Assembly: GCA_910586425.1 (NCBI GenBank)
Contig: CAJUHL010000003.1
Location: 3,287 to 67,286 of the forward strand
Reading direction: 5' to 3'
From: an uncultured Bacilli bacterium
GTDB taxonomy: Bacteria; Bacillota_I; Bacilli_A; RF39; UBA660
Length of the DNA stretch: 64,000 nucleotides
Both the position numbers and the translations under genes were made by a program. Positions 19,007-27,552 of the stretch are shown here, in pieces. The notes under the pieces were generated by a model. That model was given only the letters and a program-made list of their open reading frames with translations. It had not been told where the DNA came from and made no database searches. The first letter of the stretch is position 1. Each line of letters begins with the position of its first letter.

Positions 19007-20632
19007 TTACCTTCTTACAGAAAATGGGTTCTTTTTCAAATTGAGAAATACATTTTTGAAACCACCACTACGACTAACAGTTACAAAGTATATAATAGCA
19101 CCTAATATAGCATAGAAAACTACTTTTATCATTGCAAAAAAACGACTTTCTTCTGCAACAGGAAGAAACAATCCTACAATTTTTAAACTCATAAACATAA
19201 TGAGTGTCGAAAGTACCATTTTGCCAATTACAAATCGACTTGGATATACTGTAATATGATGTTTTTTAGCAAGTACATATAACAAAATCAAAATAGCAAT
19301 ACCTTGTGCAAGCAAAGTAGCAACACTAGGTCCATAATAAGCCCCAATGGCAAACAAATTACAAAAATACATCATAGGAATATTCAGTACTATTTTTAAA
19401 ATAAAACTAAACAATAAAGTGCCAATTGCAAGCTTGGTATCATTAATCGTTTGTGCAATGTTTAACAAGATAGTAAATAAAGAAAAAGAAATCGCTTGAA
19501 AAACAAACAAAGAGAAAATAGAAGCACAAAGCACTTGTTTGCCGTAGAAAATAGTCCAAATAGGTTCAGATAAAAAACTAAGTCCAAATACCATAGGCAG
19601 GGAAAATAGTAACAATACTTGAATCGCTTGATTCACCTTTGTATTGACAGAAGCCATATCTTTTTCTACATAACTAGCTGCTATATTGGGAACCAAACTA
19701 ATACTGATTCCAAGAGAAATTGATACCACAATCATGTTCAATTTACTTCCCCATGTAGTCAAAACACCTAAAACACTTTCTGTTACAGTTGCTTCATAAC
19801 CAATTTGGGTAAGCGTCTTTACTACTGTAAACGTATCCACCAAAGAAAAAGCCGATTTTAACAAATCTATCACCAAAAAAGGCAGTGCGTAAAATACAAT
19901 TTTTTTCAAAATGATAGAATTGGTAATTTTCGCTTCTTTCCTTGTACGTATCTGATTAGAATGAAGGAGTTCCTTATTCTTATGTATTTGAACTGCTAAA
20001 TAAAAATAAGCCGCAATAGCACCAGCTGTTGCTCCAAAAACTGCAAGACCAACCGCAGTATCGATACTGGTATGAAACACCTTAATGGCAAAAAAACTAC
20101 CCAACAATATGACTGAAACCCGAACAAACTGTTCAATGACCTGTGCTTTACTTGGAGCCTCCATCATCTTATGCCCTTGCAAATAACCTTTCATCACACT
20201 TAATATAGGTACAATTAATAACGACATAGAAATCACACGAATGACCATTGTTACACTTTCTACCGTATTTCCACCAATCAAATCACCTAAAATCCATTGA
20301 GCAAGCATAGGTGCCATTAACATCATTAGAACAAAAAGAACAATACTGAATGTCATAATAAGAGAAAGTCCAATCTTGTAGACTCTTTCCTTGCTGTTCT
20401 CATACTCTAATGTTTGGTATTCACTTACCAATTTCGATATCGCAATTGGTATACCACTTGTAGATAAGCTTAAGAACACCGCATAAATGGAATAGGCGTA
20501 ACTATAAAGGGCTCCCCCTTGACTTCCAATCATAGAAAAAAAGGGAATCACATAAAGAAGTCCTATGATTTTGCAAACAATAATTCCAAACGTCGATATC
20601 ATCGCACCTTTTAAAAAACTACTTTTTTTCAT
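19007..20632 (-). CDS. PST/MOP-superfamily lipid flippase (SpoVB/YtgP-MurJ type)
   Basis: A 541-residue polytopic protein with about 14 predicted membrane segments, of the polysaccharide transport family. The N-terminus MKKSSFLKGAMISTFG then IGLLYVIPFF and GSQGGALYSYAYSIYAVFLSLSTSGIP match the SpoVB/YtgP group. YtgP is the B. subtilis lipid II flippase MurJ; SpoVB acts in the spore cortex. The start at 20632 was chosen because upstream residues do not fit and a GAGG ribosome site is near. It probably flips lipid-linked wall precursor. It follows cse60 by 14 nt, which favours a sporulation link, but sequence alone does not separate SpoVB from MurJ. Confidence 0.85.
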   Translation of the reverse strand: MKKSSFLKGAMISTFGIIVCKIIGLLYVIPFFSMIGSQGGALYSYAYSIYAVFLSLSTSGIPIAISKLVSEYQTLEYENSKERVYKIGLSLIMTFSIVLFVLMMLMAPMLAQWILGDLIGGNTVESVTMVIRVISMSLLIVPILSVMKGYLQGHKMMEAPSKAQVIEQFVRVSVILLGSFFAIKVFHTSIDTAVGLAVFGATAGAIAAYFYLAVQIHKNKELLHSNQIRTRKEAKITNSIILKKIVFYALPFLVIDLLKSAFSLVDTFTVVKTLTQIGYEATVTESVLGVLTTWGSKLNMIVVSISLGISISLVPNIAASYVEKDMASVNTKVNQAIQVLLLFSLPMVFGLSFLSEPIWTIFYGKQVLCASIFSLFVFQAISFSLFTILLNIAQTINDTKLAIGTLLFSFILKIVLNIPMMYFCNLFAIGAYYGPSVATLLAQGIAILILLYVLAKKHHITVYPSRFVIGKMVLSTLIMFMSLKIVGLFLPVAEESRFFAMIKVVFYAILGAIIYFVTVSRSGGFKNVFLNLKKNPFSVRR

Positions 20633-20646
20633 ACACCATAACCTCA

Positions 20647-20820
20647 CTATTTTTGATATACAACCATTGCGGAAAAACAAAATACTTGTTCCTCTGAAAA
20701 AACACTTACTGCAACTTGATATTTAATATCAATTACTTCTACTTCTTCTTCACTTAAAAATGCATTGATGGCTGCTTCTAAATCTTTCTCATGACTCTCA
20801 TCAAATAGTTTTACTTTCAT
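20647..20820 (-). CDS. Cse60-like sporulation protein
   Basis: A 57-residue protein reading MKVKLFDESHEKDLEAAINA, then FLSEEEVEVIDIKYQVAV and a CFSAMVVYQK tail. The length and the pattern (acidic helix, then three strands ending in CFSAM) match the Cse60 family (pfam10957). The prototype is expressed under sigma-E in B. subtilis. Its biochemical role is unknown. The ATG at 20820 has GGGTGATAGG upstream. It sits between two flippase genes on the same strand, possibly in one transcript. Confidence 0.8.
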   Translation of the reverse strand: MKVKLFDESHEKDLEAAINAFLSEEEVEVIDIKYQVAVSVFSEEQVFCFSAMVVYQK

Positions 20821-20845
20821 CCTATCACCCACTGGATTATACCAT

Positions 20846-22390
20846 CTAACCCTGTCTAATTCTGTCCAATTTAGAAACGAAAATATTCTTTAATTTTTGA
20901 TAAAAATATTGAAAGTCATCCGTATCCTTAAATAACAAATAGAAAATCCCATTGACGATGATTAAACTACAAGTTGCTTTTAAGAAAAACCACAATAAAT
21001 TACCACTTGGAATCAATCCAACCACCCAATTGGTGAAAAAAGAAACCCCCAAAAACAAAATCATAAACAAACAATATTTAATAAAATAACGTTTGGGATT
21101 TTTCCCAAAACCATAGCGATATACAATATAAGGATCCAACCAAGTAATCGTAAAAACACGACTAACTATAGTCCCTAAAACAACTCCTGCAACCCCCATA
21201 AATTGAACCAGTATAATGGATACGATAATATTGATGGCGATCATAACAAGAGGTCTATATTTGGCCTTCCAAAAAAGACCATACGCATTTCGGAAAGATG
21301 TCGTTACTGATTGCATTCCTGTAATATAAAAATTGAGTGAGAGTAAAAAAACAACAGAAAAAGATAACAAATATTGTTTTCCAATCCAAATCTCAATAAA
21401 AGGATTGAATAATACCAATAAACAAGTTCCACAAAGTGCATACAACCAGAAATTAACCAAATTAAGTTTATCGTATATAACAGAACTTCTTTTTCCACTG
21501 GTCGTTACCACTAAATTTCCAATACTAGAAGTAATCGCATTGAATAGTTGATTTAAAACCAAATTAAGGGAATTGATAATCAACAGATAATTGGAATATA
21601 TTCCAACCATAACAAGCCCAATAAATCTTGAAATCACAATATTATCGGTTCCACTGGTCACAACATTTCCAATCCGATAAATAAGAAGTGCAGATACATT
21701 TTTAGTAATATCTTGAATATCTGCTTTGTCCATTTTGGGTACTTTTTTTTGTTTTAAAAAAGGATACAATTGGATTGCTTTATGAGAAATATAAATATTT
21801 TGGACAATTACAATGACAATACTAGAAAGTAAAAATAATATATAATTTTTAGTTAGCAACAATAATATGATTTGGATTATGGAAAGAAGTGTTGAAAAAA
21901 CAAAAATAATTTTTGAAGTAATATATCCTTTTTGATCCGACTCAATTAAAAATCTCTTGTAAACAAAGAAATAACTGGATGCTGAATGAATGACAAACAA
22001 ACTATAAATCAATGTCAAATGAGGAACATCAGGGATATCTTTCATCATAAATCCTAAAAAAGGAATCAAAGAAAAACCAATGATTAATACAATAACACCA
22101 ATTACGTGATATACTTTTGCGTAAAATTTCATAAGAATATTGATTTTTTTCGCATCTCTTTCAGCCAAGGGTTTATATAAACTATAAGGAATCGCAACGC
22201 CAATTCCTAGATCCGCCAAAGAAAGCATAGTAATGATATTCGAAAAAAGACCATTGACTCCTAAATACTCAGATCCTAGTGTATGGATAAAAACTGTTTT
22301 CACAGCGAAATTTATCACAACGGTTAATACTTGTGTTACGATAGATACTGTTGAATTTCGAACTGAATTTTGGGTTCTAGAATCCTTCAT
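20846..22390 (-). CDS. Wzx-like polysaccharide flippase (PST family)
   Basis: A 514-residue membrane protein with 12-14 hydrophobic segments; it is not close to the SpoVB/YtgP copy downstream. The N-terminus RNSTVSIVTQVLTVVINFAV, followed by FIHTLGSEYLGVNGLFSNIITMLSLADLG, is typical of O-antigen/teichoic-acid-type flippases of Gram-positives. The role would be moving undecaprenyl-linked oligosaccharide across the membrane for export. It has its own promoter (22417-22445), and GGATATGTGATGTT before the ATG. Its partner glycosyltransferases are not adjacent; the GT4 gene at 30.6-31.7 kb might contribute. Confidence 0.87.
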   Translation of the reverse strand: MKDSRTQNSVRNSTVSIVTQVLTVVINFAVKTVFIHTLGSEYLGVNGLFSNIITMLSLADLGIGVAIPYSLYKPLAERDAKKINILMKFYAKVYHVIGVIVLIIGFSLIPFLGFMMKDIPDVPHLTLIYSLFVIHSASSYFFVYKRFLIESDQKGYITSKIIFVFSTLLSIIQIILLLLTKNYILFLLSSIVIVIVQNIYISHKAIQLYPFLKQKKVPKMDKADIQDITKNVSALLIYRIGNVVTSGTDNIVISRFIGLVMVGIYSNYLLIINSLNLVLNQLFNAITSSIGNLVVTTSGKRSSVIYDKLNLVNFWLYALCGTCLLVLFNPFIEIWIGKQYLLSFSVVFLLSLNFYITGMQSVTTSFRNAYGLFWKAKYRPLVMIAINIIVSIILVQFMGVAGVVLGTIVSRVFTITWLDPYIVYRYGFGKNPKRYFIKYCLFMILFLGVSFFTNWVVGLIPSGNLLWFFLKATCSLIIVNGIFYLLFKDTDDFQYFYQKLKNIFVSKLDRIRQG

Positions 22391-22416
22391 AACATCACAT
22401 ATCCTTTTCTAGTTTC

Positions 22417-22445
22417 ATTATACAGAAAAAAAGAACAATTGTAAA
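22417..22445 (-). promoter_or_regulatory. Sigma-A promoter of the wzx-like gene
   Basis: Minus-strand TTTACA (22440-22445), 17 nt, TATAAT (22417-22422). The -35 box directly follows the stop codon of the preceding gene. Confidence 0.85.
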
Positions 22446-22688
22446 TTAGTTCCTTTCCTCCATATCAAGCGTTGTTATGATTTGTTCTAATTGATAGGTT
22501 TCATCACACAAGGTACAAAAAGTACTCAATTTTTCTAAATACAAATCATTGGCCTTTTCTAAAATTTGTAACTGTTCTTTTGTGACTGCATCCCCTAACT
22601 TATTCAACTGCATTTCTTCCTGTTTGATAAATGTTTCAATTGGTAAAAGAATGTGATTACTATAGTGATCTACAATATCTTTTCTCAT
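22446..22688 (-). CDS. Small helical protein of unknown function
   Basis: An 80-residue acidic, mostly helical protein (MRKDIVDHYSNHILLPIETF...). It has two Cys in CTLCDETY (about 57-64) and heptad-like Leu spacing suggesting a coiled coil. No family recognised. ATG at 22688 with GGGGGAAG a few nt before it; the longer frame to 22733 has a Cys-rich hydrophobic start that looks like leader translation. It lies 57 nt after the M23 peptidase gene and ends one base before the -35 box of the next gene. It may be expressed with the M23 peptidase. Confidence 0.65.
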   Translation of the reverse strand: MRKDIVDHYSNHILLPIETFIKQEEMQLNKLGDAVTKEQLQILEKANDLYLEKLSTFCTLCDETYQLEQIITTLDMEERN

Positions 22689-22745
22689 AACACTTCCCCC
22701 GTTCATATAAAACGAAAAACATACTGCAAACACCTAATTTTATTT

Positions 22746-23942
22746 CTAATAAGCGGTCAAACGATCGGTCCAACGATTGTATAAACCGGATGGAAAATTA
22801 ATCACATCTCTAGGATTAATAGAATATTTTTGGTTCAATTCATATGTCCAATCATCATAATCCTCTAAAAATCTACCAGTTGCGATTGTCACATGTAAAT
22901 GTGGTCCTGTTGTACATTGGTCATATCCACCAGCGGTTCCACCAGAATATCCAATAATGGTATTACGGTCTACCGTTTGTTTGGCCTGAACACTTACAGA
23001 AGATAAATGGGCATAAACTGATGTATAGTATTTTCCATGAATATTGTGCCAAACAATTACCATATTTCCACCACATTTATAACGTACTACTGCCGCGACA
23101 ATCCCATTGCCAGTCGAATAAACAGTGGTTCCTACTCCAACACCAATATCAATTCCTTCATGCCAGTTTCTACCAAGTAAATCCCTTGGTCCCCACTCAC
23201 TGGTAATATACCCTGCTTGTGTTGGACGATAAAAAGCTGTACCTTCTGGTATAATTTTACGACCACACGTCTCGACATCTTCATGATCTTCACAGCCTTT
23301 GGATTCATATAGTGCGATTACTTCTTTTTGATATTGAATCAAGTCCTCAATGTCAACCGCAACCGCATTGGTATTGACTATTTCTTGGTCAAGAAATTTC
23401 ATTTTTTCCTCAAGTTGCTTTCCTTGCTCTGCCATTTCACTTTGTTTTTGTGTCAATTCTTTTTGTTTCTGTTGATTTTCCTGTATCATTTGATGATACT
23501 GTTCTATTAATTTATCATTATATGAAGTCAATTGTTCTGAAACTGCCATACGATAAATAAAATCTGTAAAATCTTTTGCTCCGAAGGCATACTCTAAATA
23601 TGCTGATTCCCCATTAGATACTTGTACAAAATTAATAATATCCTTCATCTCTTGATCTTTTTTCGCAATATCCTCATTTAATAAATCAATTTCAGTTTGT
23701 AAATTTGCCATATCTACATAAATTTGATCAATCAATTTTTCAATTTTCGCAATCTCTGCTTTGGTTTGAGCAATTTCTTGCTCTGTCTGGGCTTTTTTGA
23801 TTTTATTTTCCTCTAACTCTTTTTGCTTTAATTCTAGTTCCTTTCGCCACTGCCCCAAAGTTTTCGCTTTCGCCAATTCTGGAACACAAAAAGTAGTCGC
23901 AAACATAACGAATACACAAATAACTTGAACGAATTTTTTCAT
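22746..23942 (-). CDS. Secreted M23 (LytM) endopeptidase with coiled-coil N-terminus
   Basis: A 398-residue murein hydrolase or hydrolase activator of the EnvC/CwlM23 layout. A signal peptide (MKKFVQVICVFVMFATTFCV) is followed by about 190 residues of K/E/Q-rich coiled coil (about 28-215). The M23 domain covers about 235-385. Zinc-ligand motifs are intact: WHEGIDIG (H-x3-D) and TGPHLHVTIA (H-x-H), with YAHLSS supplying the further His. A short Cys-containing insert (GCEDHEDVETCGRK) links the two parts. It should cleave peptide cross-links outside the membrane. The start is ATG 23942 with GAGGTG. It follows the metalloprotease gene by 9 nt. Confidence 0.93.
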   Translation of the reverse strand: MKKFVQVICVFVMFATTFCVPELAKAKTLGQWRKELELKQKELEENKIKKAQTEQEIAQTKAEIAKIEKLIDQIYVDMANLQTEIDLLNEDIAKKDQEMKDIINFVQVSNGESAYLEYAFGAKDFTDFIYRMAVSEQLTSYNDKLIEQYHQMIQENQQKQKELTQKQSEMAEQGKQLEEKMKFLDQEIVNTNAVAVDIEDLIQYQKEVIALYESKGCEDHEDVETCGRKIIPEGTAFYRPTQAGYITSEWGPRDLLGRNWHEGIDIGVGVGTTVYSTGNGIVAAVVRYKCGGNMVIVWHNIHGKYYTSVYAHLSSVSVQAKQTVDRNTIIGYSGGTAGGYDQCTTGPHLHVTIATGRFLEDYDDWTYELNQKYSINPRDVINFPSGLYNRWTDRLTAY

Positions 23943-23951
23943 CAAAACACC

Positions 23952-24584
23952 TCAATACTCTTTTAACACTTTTCTCATTTCTTTATAATTCGGACAATAG
24001 AATTCAACTGTTTTCCAAAATTCTTTCGAATGGTTGAAATGAATTAAGTGAGACAACTCATGAACTATCACATAAACAATCGCACCGATTTCATAATGGA
24101 GTAATTCGGAATTGAGTGTAATCGTCTCACTCTTTCGGTTACATACACCCCATCTAGTTTTCATTTTACGAATTCTCAATCGGTAAAATGGAATATTTTC
24201 TTTCATTTTTTGATAACACATTTGATAATACATTTCAAATATTTCTTTCATCTGCATTTGAGCCCATTTTTGTAGTTGCTCTTTACTTGCTGTATATACC
24301 GAATTTCCTATCATTTCTACTATATCAGTAGGCATTATTATTATATCATAACAATTTCCTAGATAAAGAAATTTTTCCTGTTTCTCCTCTTTTTGTTGAC
24401 ATTTGGTAATCATTTTACGAATAGACGTCTCATTTTGACCTAAAATGTCTAAAATTTGTTTCTTTGTTACAAAATAGTGCGTGGATATTTCCAATGCACC
24501 ATTCCGCACTCGAATATAGGTATGCTTATTCTTTTTCCGAATAATAACCACTGGATATGTCATTCCATCTATCTGATACTTCAT
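23952..24584 (-). CDS. YgjP/DUF45-family zinc metallopeptidase
   Basis: A 210-residue protein of the M48-like YgjP family. It carries the diagnostic MKTRWGVCNRKSETITLNSEL segment, then VHELSHLIHFNHSKEFW, which gives the zinc site H-E-x-x-H plus a third His further on (HFNHS). The C-terminus CPNYKEMRKVL is typical (family consensus P-x-Y). The N-terminal half has the usual beta-rich region. No signal peptide, so probably cytoplasmic. Its physiological target is unknown; the family is often called a predicted metal-dependent hydrolase. The ribosome site is AGAGGATG. It lies just ahead of the M23 gene and is likely in the same operon. Confidence 0.9.
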   Translation of the reverse strand: MKYQIDGMTYPVVIIRKKNKHTYIRVRNGALEISTHYFVTKKQILDILGQNETSIRKMITKCQQKEEKQEKFLYLGNCYDIIIMPTDIVEMIGNSVYTASKEQLQKWAQMQMKEIFEMYYQMCYQKMKENIPFYRLRIRKMKTRWGVCNRKSETITLNSELLHYEIGAIVYVIVHELSHLIHFNHSKEFWKTVEFYCPNYKEMRKVLKEY

Positions 24585-24655
24585 ATATACATCCTCTTAT
24601 TCATTATACCATAAATTCATAAAAATACATAAATTCAACATGATAATATTTGGTA

Positions 24656-24683
24656 AAAAGAAAAGGAATCCGTTCGATTCCTT
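24656..24683 (-). terminator. Terminator after the YfcC-family gene
   Basis: Minus strand AAGGAATC / GATTCCTT hairpin with a 5-nt loop followed by TTCTTTTT. Confidence 0.85.
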
Positions 24684-24693
24684 AATCATCAAA

Positions 24694-26124
24694 TTATCCT
24701 AGTAACAATAATAGGATAACAAAAATTACAATTACACCTAGTGCAAGTAATAAATATTTCCATATATTTTTTAACCATTCTGTATAAGAAATGTTTAAAT
24801 ATCTAAGTCCAGCCACTAGAATAACACTGGTTGGGGCAATTAACATAACAAGCCCATGCACCATCTGCATTAACATTCCAATAAAATTATAGTTTGTATA
24901 TAAACTAGTAATTGGATTATACAATGCATTTACTAAAAAAGGAAAATCATAGAAGAAAATGCCACCAATCGCTGTCAATGCGCTAAATGAAAATACATTA
25001 AATCCTTTGGTCATTGTAATAAAGAAATTAGCAATTGTTCCAAAACAAGTAGCACCAGTATTCATAAGTAAGAATAAAATACTTGCTGCAACAGTATATA
25101 TAGCAACTGGAACCATTTGTTTCACACCGCTTAAAAAGGCTTGCCATTTTTCTTGTCCTTTTACATTGTAAATCCATGCGATTAACATAGTCGCTAAAAA
25201 TAACACAATTGCAAATTCATAATTGGTCCAATATCCAATTGGATCAACTGAACCGATCACATTTTTGAAAATTGGATATCCTGAAATTTCAAAAGTAGTA
25301 ATAGACTGATACATATTGTTAAAAACATCAATTTGAAAACCAGTTTCCCAATTATACATTCCAACGCAGATAATAATCATCATTGCGATTGCTATCACAA
25401 CCATTGGAACTGCACTTTTTTTCTTATCCACTTGATTTTCATATAAAGGGATTTCTAATACTGTTTCTTCTTTCTTTGAATGATTTTTGTCTTTTTTCAC
25501 AACCACTTTGGTTTTTTCACTTAATAATAACACAAAACCAATCAATACACTCGTAATTACCAAGAAGAATAAAATACGTGTTGCAATGGTATCATGAATA
25601 CCTGTTTCAAAAAAGAAAGAAAGATATCCATTAATATTAAACCCATATGTAGAGCCCATATTTCCTACTAATATTGCGCCAACAGTAGATAATAATGCAA
25701 TTATCTTATGATAACCCAATTTCAATATAATGGCTACAAAGAAAGGAACCATCACAAATAATGGCAATGTAAGCCCTGTCAAAGAGGATAATACTGCAAA
25801 TACCAAAATGGTAATGGTTAAAAAGATATGCCCCTTTTCTTTCCACTGAACAGTAATTCCATGGATGATACTAGCATAAGCACCTGTTTGAATCAATACA
25901 CCGTAAAATCCACCAATTAAAAGAATTACAATTGCTGTCAAGCCAAAAACAGATGTCGTTGCAGTTATAATTGGATATCTGAAAATATCAAAGAATCCAA
26001 GTGGGGTCACTTCCCCTTTTACAAAAGTTCCACTGGAATATGTTCCTGTTGGCAAAACCCAACTCAAAACGACAAATGCAAGAAAACAAATTATAATTGC
26101 CTTCCACAAATTATTTTTTTTCAT
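24694..26124 (-). CDS. YfcC-family membrane transporter
   Basis: A 476-residue integral membrane protein with about 11-13 hydrophobic segments. The N-terminus WVLPTGTYSSGTF, followed by VTPLGFFDIF and TSVFGLTAIVILLIGGFYGVL, is characteristic of the YfcC family (DUF401/AbgT-related ion transporter group). In some species these are assigned to basic amino acids, but the substrate is not established. A charged cytoplasmic loop rich in K and E lies near 205-225. The start at 26124 has GGAGGT 8 nt before it; the longer frame carries no useful signal. It lies divergently from the radical SAM gene and ends in its own terminator. Confidence 0.8.
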   Translation of the reverse strand: MKKNNLWKAIIICFLAFVVLSWVLPTGTYSSGTFVKGEVTPLGFFDIFRYPIITATTSVFGLTAIVILLIGGFYGVLIQTGAYASIIHGITVQWKEKGHIFLTITILVFAVLSSLTGLTLPLFVMVPFFVAIILKLGYHKIIALLSTVGAILVGNMGSTYGFNINGYLSFFFETGIHDTIATRILFFLVITSVLIGFVLLLSEKTKVVVKKDKNHSKKEETVLEIPLYENQVDKKKSAVPMVVIAIAMMIIICVGMYNWETGFQIDVFNNMYQSITTFEISGYPIFKNVIGSVDPIGYWTNYEFAIVLFLATMLIAWIYNVKGQEKWQAFLSGVKQMVPVAIYTVAASILFLLMNTGATCFGTIANFFITMTKGFNVFSFSALTAIGGIFFYDFPFLVNALYNPITSLYTNYNFIGMLMQMVHGLVMLIAPTSVILVAGLRYLNISYTEWLKNIWKYLLLALGVIVIFVILLLLLG

Positions 26125-26142
26125 CTTATTACCTCCATGATA

Positions 26143-26151
26143 ATTATAACA
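26143..26151 (-). promoter_or_regulatory. Extended -10 element close to the YfcC start
   Basis: Minus-strand TGTTATAAT at 26143-26151, 18 nt from the ATG at 26124. A start site here would leave a leader of about 12 nt that consists almost only of the ribosome site. No convincing -35 box. Confidence 0.4.
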
Positions 26152-26207
26152 AATCAAAATAAAAATAAAAAGTTTTTTGACATTTTTTGTTAAAATTGTT
26201 CATTTTT

Positions 26208-26238
26208 TTTACAAAAGAAAATCAATTTCTATTATAAT
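26208..26238 (+). promoter_or_regulatory. Candidate promoter of the radical SAM gene
   Basis: TTTACA (26208-26213), 19 nt, TATAAT (26233-26238), 19 nt before the ATG at 26258. The spacer is slightly long. A TTGACA at 26177-26182 is too far away to pair with this -10. Confidence 0.5.
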
Positions 26239-26257
26239 AAAAGATGGAAGTGATACT

Positions 26258-27205
26258 ATGAATAAATTCCAATACACAAATTCAAATAAAAGATACCATA
26301 CTTTGGATTATTTTTATAAACAAAAATTCCATTCTAAAGTATTTAAAATAAGTTTAAATGCGGGTTTTTCTTGCCCCAATATAGATGGAAAAGTAGGAAC
26401 TGGCGGCTGCATCTATTGTTCCAATTTAGGCAGTGGAGAATTTGCAGGAAATCAAAATTTAAGCTTGATATCCCAATTTGAAGAAGTCAAAAAGAAAATG
26501 GAACAAAAATGGCCAAATGGAAAATATATTGGATATTTTCAAGCCCATACCAATACCTATGCTCCCCTTCCTATTTTAAAACAAAAATACGAAACCATCT
26601 TATCATTGGATAACGTAATTGGACTTTCGATCGCAACCAGACCAGATGCCATTGAAGAAGATTGTATGGACTATTTAGAAGAATTATCCAAAAAAACTTA
26701 TTTGACAATCGAACTTGGGTTGCAAACCATTCATGAACAAACCTCAAAATTCATCAACCGTTGTCATACATTAGAATGCTTTGAAGCCTGTGTAAACGAT
26801 TTACGAAAACGCAATATCAATGTAGTAGTACATATCATTAACGGTCTGCCAAATGAAACTCAAGAAATGATGCTAGATACCATTCGTTATTTAAATCAAC
26901 TCGATATTCAGGGAATCAAAATTCACATGTTACATATTTTGAAACATACCAAATTGGGATACTTATATGAACAAAATCCTTTTCCCATTTTAACCAGAGA
27001 TGAATATGTAAAAATTGTTTGCAATCAACTAGAACAATTGCGACCAGAGATTGTCATTCATCGCATTACTGGTGATCCAGATGCTCAAAGTCTTATTGAA
27101 CCGACTTGGTTGTGTAAAAAGTTTTGTGTTCTAAATGAAATAGATAAAGAACTTGAAAGACGAAATACTTACCAAGGTATTGCCGCAATCAAAAAAGAGA
27201 ATTAA
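26258..27205 (+). CDS. TIGR01212-family radical SAM protein (YtqA/YhcC)
   Basis: A 315-residue radical SAM enzyme and the only gene on the plus strand. The iron-sulfur cluster motif is CPNIDGKVGTGGCIYC (C-x11-C-x2-C, about residues 31-46), the extended spacing that marks this family. The core continues with YFQAHTNTYAP, LSIATRPDAI and ELGLQTIHEQT, which match the SAM-binding strands. The family is close to the Elp3-like tRNA enzymes but its reaction is not established. The start at 26258 is preceded by GGAAGTG. It ends 4 nt inside the convergent 99-residue gene. Confidence 0.93.
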   Translation: MNKFQYTNSNKRYHTLDYFYKQKFHSKVFKISLNAGFSCPNIDGKVGTGGCIYCSNLGSGEFAGNQNLSLISQFEEVKKKMEQKWPNGKYIGYFQAHTNTYAPLPILKQKYETILSLDNVIGLSIATRPDAIEEDCMDYLEELSKKTYLTIELGLQTIHEQTSKFINRCHTLECFEACVNDLRKRNINVVVHIINGLPNETQEMMLDTIRYLNQLDIQGIKIHMLHILKHTKLGYLYEQNPFPILTRDEYVKIVCNQLEQLRPEIVIHRITGDPDAQSLIEPTWLCKKFCVLNEIDKELERRNTYQGIAAIKKEN

Positions 27206-27501
27206 TGTTTTTCTCCCTTTCGAAAGAGTGATTTCATAAATCCCTCTTTTTTTTCTTCCATAATATCACATGAAAGTATCTGATATTTTTGACAAAATTC
27301 TTCCATGGATAAATATCCTCGTCCCTGTAAATTTTCAATGGTTCGTTCTTTTCCCAATCGATCTAAATAAAATCGTTGTATAAAAGTAGATACAATTTTT
27401 TCACCTCTTCTTTGCATTTCATAAGTATCTACATATTCATCATTTGCCACTTGATAAGTATAACATAAAAAGACTTCTTTCATTTGAAAGTTTTGGAACA
27501 T
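27202..27501 (-). CDS. Small unrecognised protein convergent with the radical SAM gene
   Basis: A 99-residue protein, hydrophilic and mixed alpha/beta (KEVFLCYTYQVANDEYVDTYEMQRRG...). It ends in a basic stretch MKSLFRKGEKH. I do not recognise a family. Translation is plausible: AGGTGAT stands before the ATG and a TATAAT lies at 27517-27522, exactly 15 nt from the ATG. Its last codons overlap the radical SAM stop on the other strand. Confidence 0.6.
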   Translation of the reverse strand: MFQNFQMKEVFLCYTYQVANDEYVDTYEMQRRGEKIVSTFIQRFYLDRLGKERTIENLQGRGYLSMEEFCQKYQILSCDIMEEKKEGFMKSLFRKGEKH

Positions 27502-27524
27502 AACATCACCTATTTCATTATATG

Positions 27525-27552
27525 AAAAAAAAAAGACCGTTATACCGTCTTT
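27525..27552 (-). terminator. Terminator after tex
   Basis: Minus strand AAAGAC / GTCTTT with a short loop, followed by about ten T. It starts inside the last codons of tex. Confidence 0.82.

Noticed and set aside
26177..26182. TTGACA as the -35 of the radical SAM gene
   Set aside because: It is 50 nt from the TATAAT at 26233; the spacing excludes it as a partner.
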